Positions 51,505 to 60,171 of a stretch of DNA of 64,000 bases are shown here, one piece after another; the stretch's first letter is position 1; the number at the start of each line of letters is the position of its first letter. The DNA comes from an uncultured Actinomycetes bacterium. GTDB lineage: Bacteria > Actinomycetota > CADDZG01 > WHSQ01. The notes under the pieces are model-generated. The model worked only from the letters and a program-made list of their open reading frames with translations. It was not told where the DNA came from and ran no database searches. The position numbers and the translations under genes are program-made. The stretch covers positions 248,001 to 312,000 of the forward strand of contig CALMBW010000020.1 of assembly GCA_937863385.1 (NCBI GenBank). The letters are read 5' to 3'.

Positions 51505-52029
51505 ATGACGGGTAGCCCTACTTACCGCAGGCCGCTGCGGGCAGCCATGGCTACGGTCGTGGCACTTGCAGCACTCAGCACCACCGCAACACCGGTTCAA
51601 GCACACAGCCCCGACAACTGGCGCAAACAGCGCGATCACATCGAGAGCCGGGCACGAAGCGTGATCGGCTCTCCCTACCGCTATGGGGGAACGTCACCTA
51701 ACGGGTTCGACTGTTCGGGATTCACTCAGTGGGTCTACTCCGGACACGGCGCCTCGTTGCCGCACTCATCCGACGCCCAGTTCGCTCTCCCTAAGAACTC
51801 AAGCAAATACAAGCGCGTTTGGAAGCGCAGCAAGCTTGAGGTTGGCGACCTCGTCTTCCACGACACCGGTGCCGGTCGCATCGGTCACGCAGGCGTTTAC
51901 ATCGGAGGCGGACGGTTCATCTCGTCAACCTCGTCCGGTGGCGTTCGTATCCGCAGCTTGTACGACAGCTATTGGGGCCCGCGCTGGGAAGGCGCGACGC
52001 GCACCCCCGCAACCATCCGTTACAAGTAG
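51505..52029 (+). CDS. Secreted NlpC/P60 (C40) cell-wall hydrolase
   Basis: ATG at 51505 follows GGGAGGTGA. The 174-residue product has a Sec signal (RAAMATVVALAALSTTATPVQA) and a single NlpC/P60 domain: PYRYGGTSPNGFDCSGF with the catalytic Cys, then IGHAGVYIGGGRFI with the catalytic His. It would cleave peptidoglycan stem peptides (D-Glu to diamino acid). There is no separate cell-wall binding domain. Expression is probably controlled at the leader RNA upstream. Confidence 0.92.
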   Translation: MTGSPTYRRPLRAAMATVVALAALSTTATPVQAHSPDNWRKQRDHIESRARSVIGSPYRYGGTSPNGFDCSGFTQWVYSGHGASLPHSSDAQFALPKNSSKYKRVWKRSKLEVGDLVFHDTGAGRIGHAGVYIGGGRFISSTSSGGVRIRSLYDSYWGPRWEGATRTPATIRYK

Positions 52030-52053
52030 ATCCTCGGCAGGTCTTACCGCACA

Positions 52054-52079
52054 GGTTCTATAGAACCTTCTATAGAACC
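52054..52079. repeat. Tandem TTCTATAGAA palindromes between convergent genes
   Basis: The 10-bp palindrome TTCTATAGAA occurs at 52056-52065 and 52068-52077, joined by CC and flanked by GG and CC. The whole 26-bp unit has 12-bp inverted arms. It begins 25 bp after the NlpC/P60 stop and overlaps the end of glnA2. It may serve as a terminator or protein-binding site. Confidence 0.5.
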
Positions 52080-53413
52080 GGCAGGTAACGTTGGAGCTCG
52101 TACGGGGACACATAACTCTTGTACTCGTCCCATTCGGCGCGCTTGTTGCGAAGTAGGTACTCGAATACCTCTTCGCCAAGCGCGTCGGCTACGAGCTCAC
52201 TCTGTTCCATCTCGCGGAGCGCTTCGAGCAAGTCCTCGGGCAGGTTTGCGATGCCGCGAGCGCGACGCTCACTCGCATCCATCTCGTAGATGTTGTCGGT
52301 CTCCTCGGGCGGAAGCTCGTATCCCTCTTCGATCCCCTTGAGTCCGGCAGCCAGCATGACCGAAAAGGCGAGATAGGGGTTGCACGCGGGATCCGGTGAA
52401 CGGAACTCGATGCGCGTCGACTGATCCTTGCGCGGCTTGTACATCGGTACTCGGATCAGTGCGCTGCGGTTGTGGCGGCCCCAACACACGTAGGTCGGAG
52501 CCTCGGGGACCGGATAGCCACGCCCTGTTACGAGTCGCTTGTAGGAGTTGACCCACTGGTTGGTAACGGCGGTTATCTCCCGAGCGTGCACCAACATCCC
52601 TGCGAGGAAGGCCTTCGCAACCTTCGACAGGTGGTATTCGTCCGATGGGTCGTGGAACGCGTTCTGATCGCCTTCGAAGATGCTCATGTGGGTGTGCATA
52701 CCGTTACCCGGCAGATCGGTCAGAGGCTTTGGCATGAAAGTCGCATAGAGATCGCGCGCTGCCGCCAACTCTTTGATCACCAAGCGCGACGTCATCACCG
52801 AATCGGCCATCGTCAGAGCGTCGGCATGACGTAGGTCGATCTCGTGTTGCGACGGCGCTACCTCATGATGGCTGAACTCGACCGGGATACCCAACTTCTC
52901 GAGAACGCTGATCGCTTCGCGCCGAAGCTCGACGGTTACTGCAGTCGGCGTGTAGTCAAAGTAACCGCCCCAATCGAGCGGTGACGGATCGCTGGCACCT
53001 TTGAAAACGAAGAACTCGATCTCGGGGTGCACGTAGAAAGTGAAGCCACGCTCTGCAGCCTTCTCTAGGTTGCGGCGAAGGACGTAGCGGGGGTCCCCCC
53101 AGAAGGGACGGCCGTCGGGGGTGTAGATGTCGCAGAACATCCGCGCCGTAGCACCCTCGGGATTGTCACCGCGGGCCATGATCTGAAAAGTCGAAGCGTC
53201 GGGGCGCGCAAGCATGTCGGATTCCTGTGACCGAGCAAAACCTTCGATCGCAGATCCGTCGAACCCGATGCCTTCATCGAAAGCTTGCTCGAGCTCTTCC
53301 GAAGTGACTGCGAAAGATTTGAGGGTTCCCAACACGTCGGTGAACCACAGCCACACCAGCCGGATCCCTCGCTCCTCGACGGTGCGGAGCACGTAATCCT
53401 GTTGTCTTTCCAT
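52070..53413 (-). CDS. glnA2: Second glutamine synthetase (GSI-alpha-like)
   Basis: A 447-residue type I glutamine synthetase with FTDVLGTLKSF, GFDGSAIEGF, HPEIEFFVF, GNGMHTHMS and NRSALIRVP motifs. Instead of the DLYxLP adenylylation site it has DNIYEMDASER, as in the shorter GSI-alpha enzymes and actinobacterial GlnA2 that are not regulated by GlnE. It may be a biosynthetic isozyme or, as some homologues do, act on other amines such as polyamines. TAGAGT 7 nt before ATG makes it leaderless. A GlnR-like half-box sits just upstream. Confidence 0.93.
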   Translation of the reverse strand: MERQQDYVLRTVEERGIRLVWLWFTDVLGTLKSFAVTSEELEQAFDEGIGFDGSAIEGFARSQESDMLARPDASTFQIMARGDNPEGATARMFCDIYTPDGRPFWGDPRYVLRRNLEKAAERGFTFYVHPEIEFFVFKGASDPSPLDWGGYFDYTPTAVTVELRREAISVLEKLGIPVEFSHHEVAPSQHEIDLRHADALTMADSVMTSRLVIKELAAARDLYATFMPKPLTDLPGNGMHTHMSIFEGDQNAFHDPSDEYHLSKVAKAFLAGMLVHAREITAVTNQWVNSYKRLVTGRGYPVPEAPTYVCWGRHNRSALIRVPMYKPRKDQSTRIEFRSPDPACNPYLAFSVMLAAGLKGIEEGYELPPEETDNIYEMDASERRARGIANLPEDLLEALREMEQSELVADALGEEVFEYLLRNKRAEWDEYKSYVSPYELQRYLPVL

Positions 53414-53420
53414 GACCGAA

Positions 53421-53452
53421 ACTCTAGCCCCGCGGTGTTTCGGTCACGTAAA
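53421..53452 (-). promoter_or_regulatory. GlnR half-box and -10 of glnA2
   Basis: On the - strand TTTAC (53452-53448) is 6 nt from GAAAC (53441-53437), and the -10 TAGAGT (53426-53421) begins 10 nt later. That spacing equals the one at glnA, where GAAAC is also 10 nt from the -10. Only one a-b pair is present, so binding may be weaker. Confidence 0.5.
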
Positions 53453-53557
53453 CGACCCCCGGGCGCCGAGGCGCCGCCCTCCCGAGGCCCACTCCCGAAC
53501 GATCCGGCTCCAAGTGACCCGGCGCGGTCCACGCCTCAGACATGGTTGGCTTGGGTC

Positions 53558-53965
53558 ATGAAGCGACCCCCCAAGACGCCGCAACAGAAAATGGCAGGCC
53601 CCAACAGATTCATGAGCTATCTGTTGCGTTCGTCGCTCTTTCACCGAGTGGTCAGCCGGGGGATGCTGCTCGTGACCTACATCGGGCCCCGCTCCGGCCG
53701 CTCGATCTCTTTCCCCACCAGCTACGTCGAGAGGGACGGCGTGGTGATCGTCCCCGTGGGTTGGGCGGACCAGAAGAGGTGGTGGCGAAACTTCCGCCGC
53801 GGTTATGACGCCGAGCTCCGCATCCGGGGCCGCAACCACAAGATGCACGGAAAGGTTATGACCGATTCCGACCCGGGGTTCGAAGAGGCTCTGGAGATCC
53901 TGCGCAAGGGCCGCAAAGACCCCCGCCCCGACCCCGACACCCTCGTCCGCTTCACCCCCCTCTAG
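53558..53965 (+). CDS. Deazaflavin (F420)-dependent nitroreductase-like protein
   Basis: The 135-residue protein has the DDN/DUF385 core: LLVTYIGPRSGRSISFPTSYVERDG, then a WWRNF segment, in which the nearby residues would bind F420. Members reduce nitro compounds or quinones with F420H2 and are typical of Actinomycetota. ATG at 53558 gives a basic N-terminus; a longer frame upstream overlaps the glnA2 promoter and is not favoured. The start has no clear ribosome-binding site. Confidence 0.8.
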   Translation: MKRPPKTPQQKMAGPNRFMSYLLRSSLFHRVVSRGMLLVTYIGPRSGRSISFPTSYVERDGVVIVPVGWADQKRWWRNFRRGYDAELRIRGRNHKMHGKVMTDSDPGFEEALEILRKGRKDPRPDPDTLVRFTPL

Positions 53966-54003
53966 CCTCCTTAGGCACTTGGAGGACTAATAGAGTCGTG
54001 GGT

Positions 54004-55686
54004 ATGAAGGTGGCGTTGGCGCAGTGGGACATGGTGGTTGGAGACGTGTCCGGAAATGCGACTCGGATCATCGAGGCGATCGAGCGCGCCGACGGGGCCG
54101 GAGCGCAGGTCGTGGTGCTGCCCGAGCTTGCCGTTACCGGATACCCGCCGGAGGACCTTCTCCTCCGCAGGAGTTTCGTTGAAGCGAACGTCGAGGCAAC
54201 GTCCAAGATCGCAGCGCAGACCGGCGACCTCGTTGCCGTCTTCGGCTTCGTCCACCCAAGCGGCGGCGTGTTGCACAACGCGGCTGCCATATGTCAGAAC
54301 GGTGAGATCAAGGCCGTCTACAGCAAACACCTGCTGCCCAACTACGGCGTCTTCGACGAGGATCGATACTTCACGGCCGGGACCGACCATCATCTGTTCG
54401 TCGCGACAGAGGCGACGTTCGGCGTTTGCGTCTGCGAGGACGCTTGGTTCCCAGAGGGGCCGATAGCCGTTCAAGGCGACGCGGGGGCTCAGGTCATCTT
54501 CAACATCAACGCATCGCCCTTCCACAAGGGAAAGGTGGTCGAGAGAGAACAGATGCTGGCGGAACGCGCCCGCCGGGCCGGGACTTCGATCGTCTACCTC
54601 AACACGGTAGGTGGCCAGGACGAACTCGTCTTCGACGGTGCCTCTCTGGTACTGAACGCGCAGGGCGAAGTCTTCTCCCGACTGCCACAGTTCGAAGAAG
54701 CCTTCGAGGTGGTCGATGTTCCCCTCGGCCCCCGTTCTGTTAACAGATCCCGCCAACTGTTGGCGGGATCTGTTAACAGAACGGCGGTTGGGTTGCGGCG
54801 TGCTGAGGCTCCGGGCACATCCGTCGTTGCGCAACCTCTGGAAGGGGCGGCCGAGGTCTATGCAGCTCTCGTGCTGGCGCTGCGCGACTACGCACGAAAG
54901 AACGGATTCACCAAGATGGTGCTGGGCCTGTCTGGTGGGGTCGACTCCGCGCTGGTCGCAACGATCGGAGCAGATGCACTCGGTGCAGGAAACGTTCTCG
55001 GCCTTCTGATGCCGTCGAGTTTCTCGTCATCACATTCGGTTACCGACTCCGAAGAGTTGGCTCGCAATCTCGGCATCCAAACACACACGATCGCCATCGC
55101 CGGCGCATATGAGTCCTACCTGGAGATGCTGAAAGGCGCGTTCGGTGAAGTCGAGATGGGCATCGCCGAAGAGAACCTCCAGGCACGCATCCGCGGCAAT
55201 CTCAACATGGCGGTCAGCAACCGCTACGGTCACCTCGTTGTAGCTACCGGGAACAAATCAGAGATGGCGGTGGGCTACGCAACGTTGTACGGCGACATGG
55301 CCGGAGGGTTCGCCTTGCTGAAAGACGTCTTCAAGACCGAGGTCTACGAACTCTGCCGCTACCGCAACACGGTTTCCCAAGTGATCCCCGAGAACGTTCT
55401 GACCAAGCCTCCTTCTGCCGAGCTTCGCCCGGGCCAGAAGGATCAGGATTCCCTGCCCCCATACGACGTCTTGGACCAGGTCTTGGATCTCTACGTCGAG
55501 GAGGACCTCGGCCGTAAAGAGATCATCGCCTCCGGCTACGAGGAAGCGGTTGTGGACCAGGTGCTCCGACTGGTCGACAGGGCCGAGTACAAGCGGCGTC
55601 AGGCCCCTCCGGGCCCGAAAGTGACCACCAAGGCCTTCGGTCGAGACCGCCGACTGCCGATCACCAACCGCTGGCGAGAGGCATAG
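54004..55686 (+). CDS. nadE: Glutamine-dependent NAD+ synthetase
   Basis: The ATG at 54004 lies 7 nt after TAGAGT (leaderless); GTG 53998 is the alternative. The N-terminal ~240 residues are a nitrilase-type glutaminase with Glu in LPELAVTGYP, Lys in SKHLLPNYGVFDE and Cys in CVCEDAWF. The C-terminal synthetase has the PP-loop GLSGGVDSALVA. It makes NAD+ from deamido-NAD+, ATP and glutamine. The linker between the domains (residues 244-260) is encoded by a 53-bp perfect palindrome and reads RSVNRSRQLLAGSVNRT, which does not look like native family sequence. Despite this the frame is intact and both active sites are complete. Confidence 0.95.
   Translation: MKVALAQWDMVVGDVSGNATRIIEAIERADGAGAQVVVLPELAVTGYPPEDLLLRRSFVEANVEATSKIAAQTGDLVAVFGFVHPSGGVLHNAAAICQNGEIKAVYSKHLLPNYGVFDEDRYFTAGTDHHLFVATEATFGVCVCEDAWFPEGPIAVQGDAGAQVIFNINASPFHKGKVVEREQMLAERARRAGTSIVYLNTVGGQDELVFDGASLVLNAQGEVFSRLPQFEEAFEVVDVPLGPRSVNRSRQLLAGSVNRTAVGLRRAEAPGTSVVAQPLEGAAEVYAALVLALRDYARKNGFTKMVLGLSGGVDSALVATIGADALGAGNVLGLLMPSSFSSSHSVTDSEELARNLGIQTHTIAIAGAYESYLEMLKGAFGEVEMGIAEENLQARIRGNLNMAVSNRYGHLVVATGNKSEMAVGYATLYGDMAGGFALLKDVFKTEVYELCRYRNTVSQVIPENVLTKPPSAELRPGQKDQDSLPPYDVLDQVLDLYVEEDLGRKEIIASGYEEAVVDQVLRLVDRAEYKRRQAPPGPKVTTKAFGRDRRLPITNRWREA
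54732..54784. repeat. 53-bp perfect palindrome inserted in frame in nadE
   Basis: Arms 54732-54757 and 54759-54784 are exact reverse complements (26 bp each) around a single T at 54758. Each end contains the shorter palindrome GTTCTGTTAACAGA. The element keeps the nadE frame and falls in the linker between the two enzyme domains. In behaviour it resembles Rickettsia palindromic elements, which also insert in frame in genes. I see no second copy in this window. Confidence 0.9.
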
Positions 55687-55767
55687 GGCCTCCGGCCACG
55701 AGCCCTGCGTCAACGCCGCGTTACGTACGTGTTTGGCGCGGCGGGCTACCTGTAGGACGATAAAGCC

Positions 55768-56457
55768 ATGGCGTGGACCGTTTTACTGCTGACCGATGCC
55801 GCCCACGAGATCGGCGACATCCTTCCGGCGTTCCCGATGGGGCCGTGGCGGATCCAGCGCGCCCCCCTGAAGACGACCGAACCGCACAAGCTGATCCCGA
55901 TCCATCCGGACCTGCTCATCATCGATGCGACGGTGGATCTTGAAACCGCGGAGGAGACCACACGTAGCTTGGCGCTGGCTTGGGAGATCGGCTTGCCTCC
56001 GATAATGGTCGTCGTATCGCAAGATCACGTAACACGTTTCAGGTTCGAGCTGGGAGCAGACGACTTCGTTACGACTAACGCTTCGACCGGTGAGATAAAC
56101 GCACGGCTAGACCAACTAGCACGGCGGTCGGGTCGCGGCGACTCCCCCAGCGTCATCAAGATCGGGGACCTCACCGTCAATCCCGAGAATTATCAGGTCT
56201 ACGTACGCGGACGCCCGCTCGATCTCACCTACAAGGAATTCGAACTTCTGAAGTTCCTGGCGCAGAGACCGGGCCGGGTCTGCGATCGTGACCTGTTGTT
56301 ACGCGAGGTCTGGGGGTACGACTACTACGGTGGCACGCGCACGGTCGATGTGCACATCAGGCGGCTCCGCGCCAAACTTGGGGCCGAACATGAAGCTCTG
56401 ATCGAAACCATCCGTAACGTGGGCTATCGCCTGGTGCCCCGGCCCCGCGAGATCTGA
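55768..56457 (+). CDS. glnR: GlnR-type orphan response regulator of nitrogen metabolism
   Basis: The N-terminal ~120 residues are a degenerate receiver (LLLTDAAH, then HPDLLIIDA with one conserved Asp), and no sensor kinase is nearby. The C-terminal winged helix (LDLTYKEFELLKFLAQ, REVWGYDYYGGTRTVDVHIRRL) is very close to actinobacterial GlnR. GlnR activates or represses nitrogen genes without phosphorylation. Boxes matching its consensus precede glnA and, in shorter form, glnA2. Length is 229 residues. Its stop overlaps the next gene start. Confidence 0.88.
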   Translation: MAWTVLLLTDAAHEIGDILPAFPMGPWRIQRAPLKTTEPHKLIPIHPDLLIIDATVDLETAEETTRSLALAWEIGLPPIMVVVSQDHVTRFRFELGADDFVTTNASTGEINARLDQLARRSGRGDSPSVIKIGDLTVNPENYQVYVRGRPLDLTYKEFELLKFLAQRPGRVCDRDLLLREVWGYDYYGGTRTVDVHIRRLRAKLGAEHEALIETIRNVGYRLVPRPREI

Positions 56458-56774
56458 TGTCACTGGCGATCGGTGTTGTCGTCGCCTTCGCCTTCTTGGA
56501 GCCCCCCTGGAGTTGGCTGCTGATCATCTCGGCGCTGTTGTGGGAGGGCCTCGAGATATGGCTGTTCATCCGATGGCGCAAGATCAGGTCGATCACCGGC
56601 CATCACACGCTCGTCGGTATGAAAGGAAAGGCGATCACCGACCTACGGCCCGACGGACAGGCACGCGTCAAAGGTCAGATCTGGAAAGTGATCTGTCCCG
56701 AAGGCGCGCAGGCCGGCGACGCTGTTGAAGTGATCGAAGCCGAAGGGATGACCCTGCGGGTCACACGCCTCTAA
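56457..56774 (+). CDS. NfeD-like membrane protein
   Basis: The 105-residue protein has an N-terminal hydrophobic region (about 1-38), then a GMKGKAITDLRPDGQARVKGQIW segment and a short beta-barrel, the OB-fold of NfeD C-terminal domains. NfeD proteins work with membrane stomatins or proteases in lipid-domain quality control; no stomatin gene is adjacent. It starts within the glnR stop (TGATG) and overlaps the convergent epimerase-glycosyltransferase gene by 14 bp. Confidence 0.8.
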   Translation: MSLAIGVVVAFAFLEPPWSWLLIISALLWEGLEIWLFIRWRKIRSITGHHTLVGMKGKAITDLRPDGQARVKGQIWKVICPEGAQAGDAVEVIEAEGMTLRVTRL

Positions 56775-58824
56775 CGCCTGCAGAACCTTTGATCGATCGT
56801 GGGACCCCCAGCACCGGTGGCGCCATCTCGCCTCTGTGGCTTGGGGTGAATATCCGCTCTTGATTGAGGGGCACCCTTACCGGTGAGGTCACCAGCTCGG
56901 AAGCCGGCACGTCATCGACAGGTAGCAAGCTCGGCACCGCTAGGAACGGAGCGGCAGGAGCAACGGGGGCCGGTTCGTAGACCCTTTGAACCCATGCAGC
57001 CGGAGCGGCAACCGAGTTGGCGTCGAACACCCGATAGTCGGGCTTCCAGAAGCGGTACTTCACCAGCGTCGACAAAGCTTTCATGCCGCTTCCCGCCCAG
57101 TTCATCTTCTTGCCGTCCTGGCGGCGGCGGGGTCGGAACGAGATCGGGACCTCGATCACCCGGATGCTCATGCGGGCGAGCTTCGCCGTGATCTCTGGTT
57201 CGATCTCGAACCGATCGCCTTCGAGTTCCATACCCATCAAGACATCGTGCCGGAACGCCTTCGAAGCGGTCTCCATGTCGGAGATGCCGATGCCGTACAT
57301 CGCATTGGTCATGCGAGACAACTGGGCGTTCCCCTGCCATTGAAGTGCTCCCACGAACTTACGGTTGCCTTCGTGCAGACGATTGCCGAACACCGCGTCG
57401 GCACTGCCTTGAGCGATCGGGTCGATCAGGCTCGGAAGGTCGGCAGGGTCAAGCTCGAGGTCGGCATCTTGAAACACGACGATGTCACCGTCAGCATGTT
57501 GGATGCCTGCACGCAGGGCAGCACCTTTGCCTTGGTTATGTGGAAGGTGGATGAGCTTGTCGATCAGTTCCGATACGCCTTCAAGCTCATGCATCGTTCC
57601 GTCGGTAGAACCGTCGTTGACCACGATCAGCTGGTCTACCTCGGGTCGATGACGAAGCCTGCGGACGGTCTCGGCCGCGGATGGGGCCTCGTTGAAGATC
57701 GGAACGACAACCGACACTCGCGGCCCCGTCTTTGCTTCTAGGTCCACGACGGTGTTTGGCTGAGGCGCTGCAGCTCCATCGATGACTCGTTGCGCTTGCT
57801 GAAGAACCGGAGCCGGAAGAACGACTGTGCTCGGCCGCTTGACACCGGTTGGTTCCGGCAACGGTTGTCCAAGGATGTCGGCGGCAACCGCTCGGATCAC
57901 GTCATCCAGCGCCCACTTCGGCTGGAAACCAAGCATGCGTTGTGCCTTCGAGATGTCTGGGACCCGGCGCTCGGTGTCTTCGTAGCCGGGACCATACGCG
58001 TGCTCGTAAGGGATCAATTGGACCTGTGACGGCGAGCCGGTCAGCTCGAGGATGCGCGTTGCGAGATCGCGGATGCGCAGTTCCTCGTCGGACCCAAGGT
58101 TGAAGATCTGTCCCGAGGTTTCAGGGCGCTCCAAGATCGCGAGCAACCCATCGACGATGTCGGTCACGTACGAGAAGGAGCGCGTCTGGTTCCCGCTCCC
58201 GTAGACCGTCAGGGGTATCCCCGTCAGTGCCTGCCGTGTCAGCGTCGGCAGCACCATGCCGTAGGCGGGAGATTGACGGGGACCAACGGTATTGAAGAAG
58301 CGCACGCACGTCGCCGGCAAACCTCGTTCGAAGAAAGCGGCCATCGCCAGGGTTTCGTCGATCGCCTTGCCCGTCGAGTAGCTCCACCGGATCACGGATG
58401 TCGACGAGAGGACGCGATCGGATTCCTCGGTCAGAGGAACACCCGCATTCTTGCCGTAGACCTCTGAGGTCGAAGCGACGATGATGCGCTTGCCCCATCG
58501 CACGGCAGCGTTCACGACGTTCTCGGTGCCTTGAACGTTGGTGATCAGCGCCGAATAGGGGTGGTTCATGATGTTCTTCACACCCAGAGCGGCCGCGAGA
58601 TGCACGACCGCATCTGTTTCGCGCACTAGTCCCGCGACGAGATTGGGATCCATGATGGATCCCTCGACGAAAGTGAAGCCCACCCGGTCGGTCAGGTGTC
58701 TAAGGTTTTCCCGCCTACCGGTCGAAAGGTCATCTAGGACGATGACCTCGTCCCCTCGGCGAAACAGCTCTTCCGAGAGGTGTGAACCGATGAAGCCGGC
58801 GCCGCCTGTAACTAGTACCCGCAT
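56761..58824 (-). CDS. NAD-dependent sugar epimerase fused to a family 2 glycosyltransferase
   Basis: Residues 1-310 form an extended SDR: TGGAGFIGSH (7-16), then the catalytic YSTGK in WSYSTGKAIDE, as in UDP-sugar 4-epimerases or decarboxylases. After a linker, residues about 370-600 form a GT2 domain: VSVVVPIFNEAPSA, VNDGSTDGT and FQDADLELDP (the metal-binding DxD-like acid). The C-terminal ~70 residues are Pro/Ala-rich. Both active sites are complete, so the chain probably makes a nucleotide sugar and transfers it or a related sugar to a lipid carrier. AGGAGGGC precedes the ATG. It opens a surface-polysaccharide region. Confidence 0.9.
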   Translation of the reverse strand: MRVLVTGGAGFIGSHLSEELFRRGDEVIVLDDLSTGRRENLRHLTDRVGFTFVEGSIMDPNLVAGLVRETDAVVHLAAALGVKNIMNHPYSALITNVQGTENVVNAAVRWGKRIIVASTSEVYGKNAGVPLTEESDRVLSSTSVIRWSYSTGKAIDETLAMAAFFERGLPATCVRFFNTVGPRQSPAYGMVLPTLTRQALTGIPLTVYGSGNQTRSFSYVTDIVDGLLAILERPETSGQIFNLGSDEELRIRDLATRILELTGSPSQVQLIPYEHAYGPGYEDTERRVPDISKAQRMLGFQPKWALDDVIRAVAADILGQPLPEPTGVKRPSTVVLPAPVLQQAQRVIDGAAAPQPNTVVDLEAKTGPRVSVVVPIFNEAPSAAETVRRLRHRPEVDQLIVVNDGSTDGTMHELEGVSELIDKLIHLPHNQGKGAALRAGIQHADGDIVVFQDADLELDPADLPSLIDPIAQGSADAVFGNRLHEGNRKFVGALQWQGNAQLSRMTNAMYGIGISDMETASKAFRHDVLMGMELEGDRFEIEPEITAKLARMSIRVIEVPISFRPRRRQDGKKMNWAGSGMKALSTLVKYRFWKPDYRVFDANSVAAPAAWVQRVYEPAPVAPAAPFLAVPSLLPVDDVPASELVTSPVRVPLNQERIFTPSHRGEMAPPVLGVPRSIKGSAGVRGV

Positions 58825-58865
58825 GGTTGCCCTCCTAAGGCGATGCTAGGTGTGGTTGCCCGCTG

Positions 58866-60155
58866 GTGATAGGGGGTTTGTGGCATGACTTTCCAGTTCG
58901 TATCGGGAGAAAAGGGACATCTAACTTGGGGCGCAGCAAGCTGAACCGGGCTCTCGAGCCAGACGTCGACCGCATCGAGATCGTCGTTGCGGAGATGGTC
59001 CGCGAGTTGCGCGTTGCCGCCAACACCGAAGGCGCGGTGATCTACAGACCGCATCCAGAAGGTGGATACGCGATGTGGGCGGCCGACCGAGACCCCAAGG
59101 TTCCGCTCACCCTTCCCGAACCTCCGCGTGTGTGGTGGGAACGCAAGCGTGGATGGCAGCTTAGAGACAACGGCTGGTACTTCTTCGTTCCGCTCGGTAA
59201 GGATGGCAGTCTGGGGCTCGCCACCGTCGGACCGTGGCTGAATCCGCGCCTCGGCCCCCGTCGAGCCCTCTTGATCGGTACGTGCGCGTCGCGCACCGAG
59301 GAGTTGATCAACGAAGCTACGACACAGGACGCTGAGAGACGATCGGCCGAAGCCATCGCTGTCTCGCATGCCGTTCAGGATCTGATCCCCGAGCATCCCG
59401 ACGGGCTCAACGAGCTCCTCTTGCGGGCGATCAAGGGTGAGGTCGAGGCCGACTCCGTGCACTTCGACGGACGTGAACTGACGATCGTCGGAGCGAAACG
59501 AGAGAGTGACGCGCCGGTGAAGATCCTGGCCGATGCGCTGACCCGGCTGAATGATGGGGGCGACGTGCAGCTGTTGGCGCTCGAAGCCCTCGCCGACGCC
59601 GTGGACGCTCGAGCGGCTCACACCGTCGGTCACTCCGACAGGGTTCGATCCTGGGCCGTCGGTATCGCTGTCGAGATGAACCTCGCTCCGTACCAGGTCA
59701 GGAACATCGAGATCGCAGCCAAACTCCACGACCTCGCCACTGGATTCTGCGGGCGCCAGGCTCTGTACAAGGCCAAGCTCGACGAGTCCGAGCGGACGAT
59801 GGTCAGAAAGCACTCCGAGCTCGGCGGCGAGATCCTGCGCGGTGCCGGGTACGCCGACGAGGTCGCCTTCGCGGTCAGAGGTCACCACGAGAGGTGGGAC
59901 GGCGGGGGCTACCCCGACGGTCTCCAAGGTGAGGACATCCCGCTCGCCGCTCGCATCATCGCTCTGCCCGAGGTTTTCGACGCGTTCACTTCCGCTCGCC
60001 CCTGGCGTGAGCCCTTGCCCATGCCTCAGGCCGTCGAGAGGCTGCTCGAAGGGGCTGGGACACAGTTCGACCCAGATGTCGTTACTGCGTTCCTGGCCGC
60101 ATGGTGGAACTCGGCCCCCAAGAACAACCGGCGCTTCATCGTTTACGAGAACTAG
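58866..60155 (+). CDS. GAF-like and HD-GYP domain protein
   Basis: The 429-residue protein has a GAF-like N-terminal part (about 35-200) and an HD-GYP domain (about 240-405). His in HTVGHSDRVRSW, the HD pair in KLHDLATGF, His in VRGHHERWDGGGYPDG and the later metal residues are present, so c-di-GMP phosphodiesterase activity is plausible. The GYP motif reads GGYPDG. The start is uncertain: GTG at 58866 gives the longest form, TTG at 58926 is possible. It sits within the polysaccharide locus, which c-di-GMP often controls. Confidence 0.85.
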   Translation: MIGGLWHDFPVRIGRKGTSNLGRSKLNRALEPDVDRIEIVVAEMVRELRVAANTEGAVIYRPHPEGGYAMWAADRDPKVPLTLPEPPRVWWERKRGWQLRDNGWYFFVPLGKDGSLGLATVGPWLNPRLGPRRALLIGTCASRTEELINEATTQDAERRSAEAIAVSHAVQDLIPEHPDGLNELLLRAIKGEVEADSVHFDGRELTIVGAKRESDAPVKILADALTRLNDGGDVQLLALEALADAVDARAAHTVGHSDRVRSWAVGIAVEMNLAPYQVRNIEIAAKLHDLATGFCGRQALYKAKLDESERTMVRKHSELGGEILRGAGYADEVAFAVRGHHERWDGGGYPDGLQGEDIPLAARIIALPEVFDAFTSARPWREPLPMPQAVERLLEGAGTQFDPDVVTAFLAAWWNSAPKNNRRFIVYEN

Positions 60156-60171
60156 ATAGGAACGATCTCTC

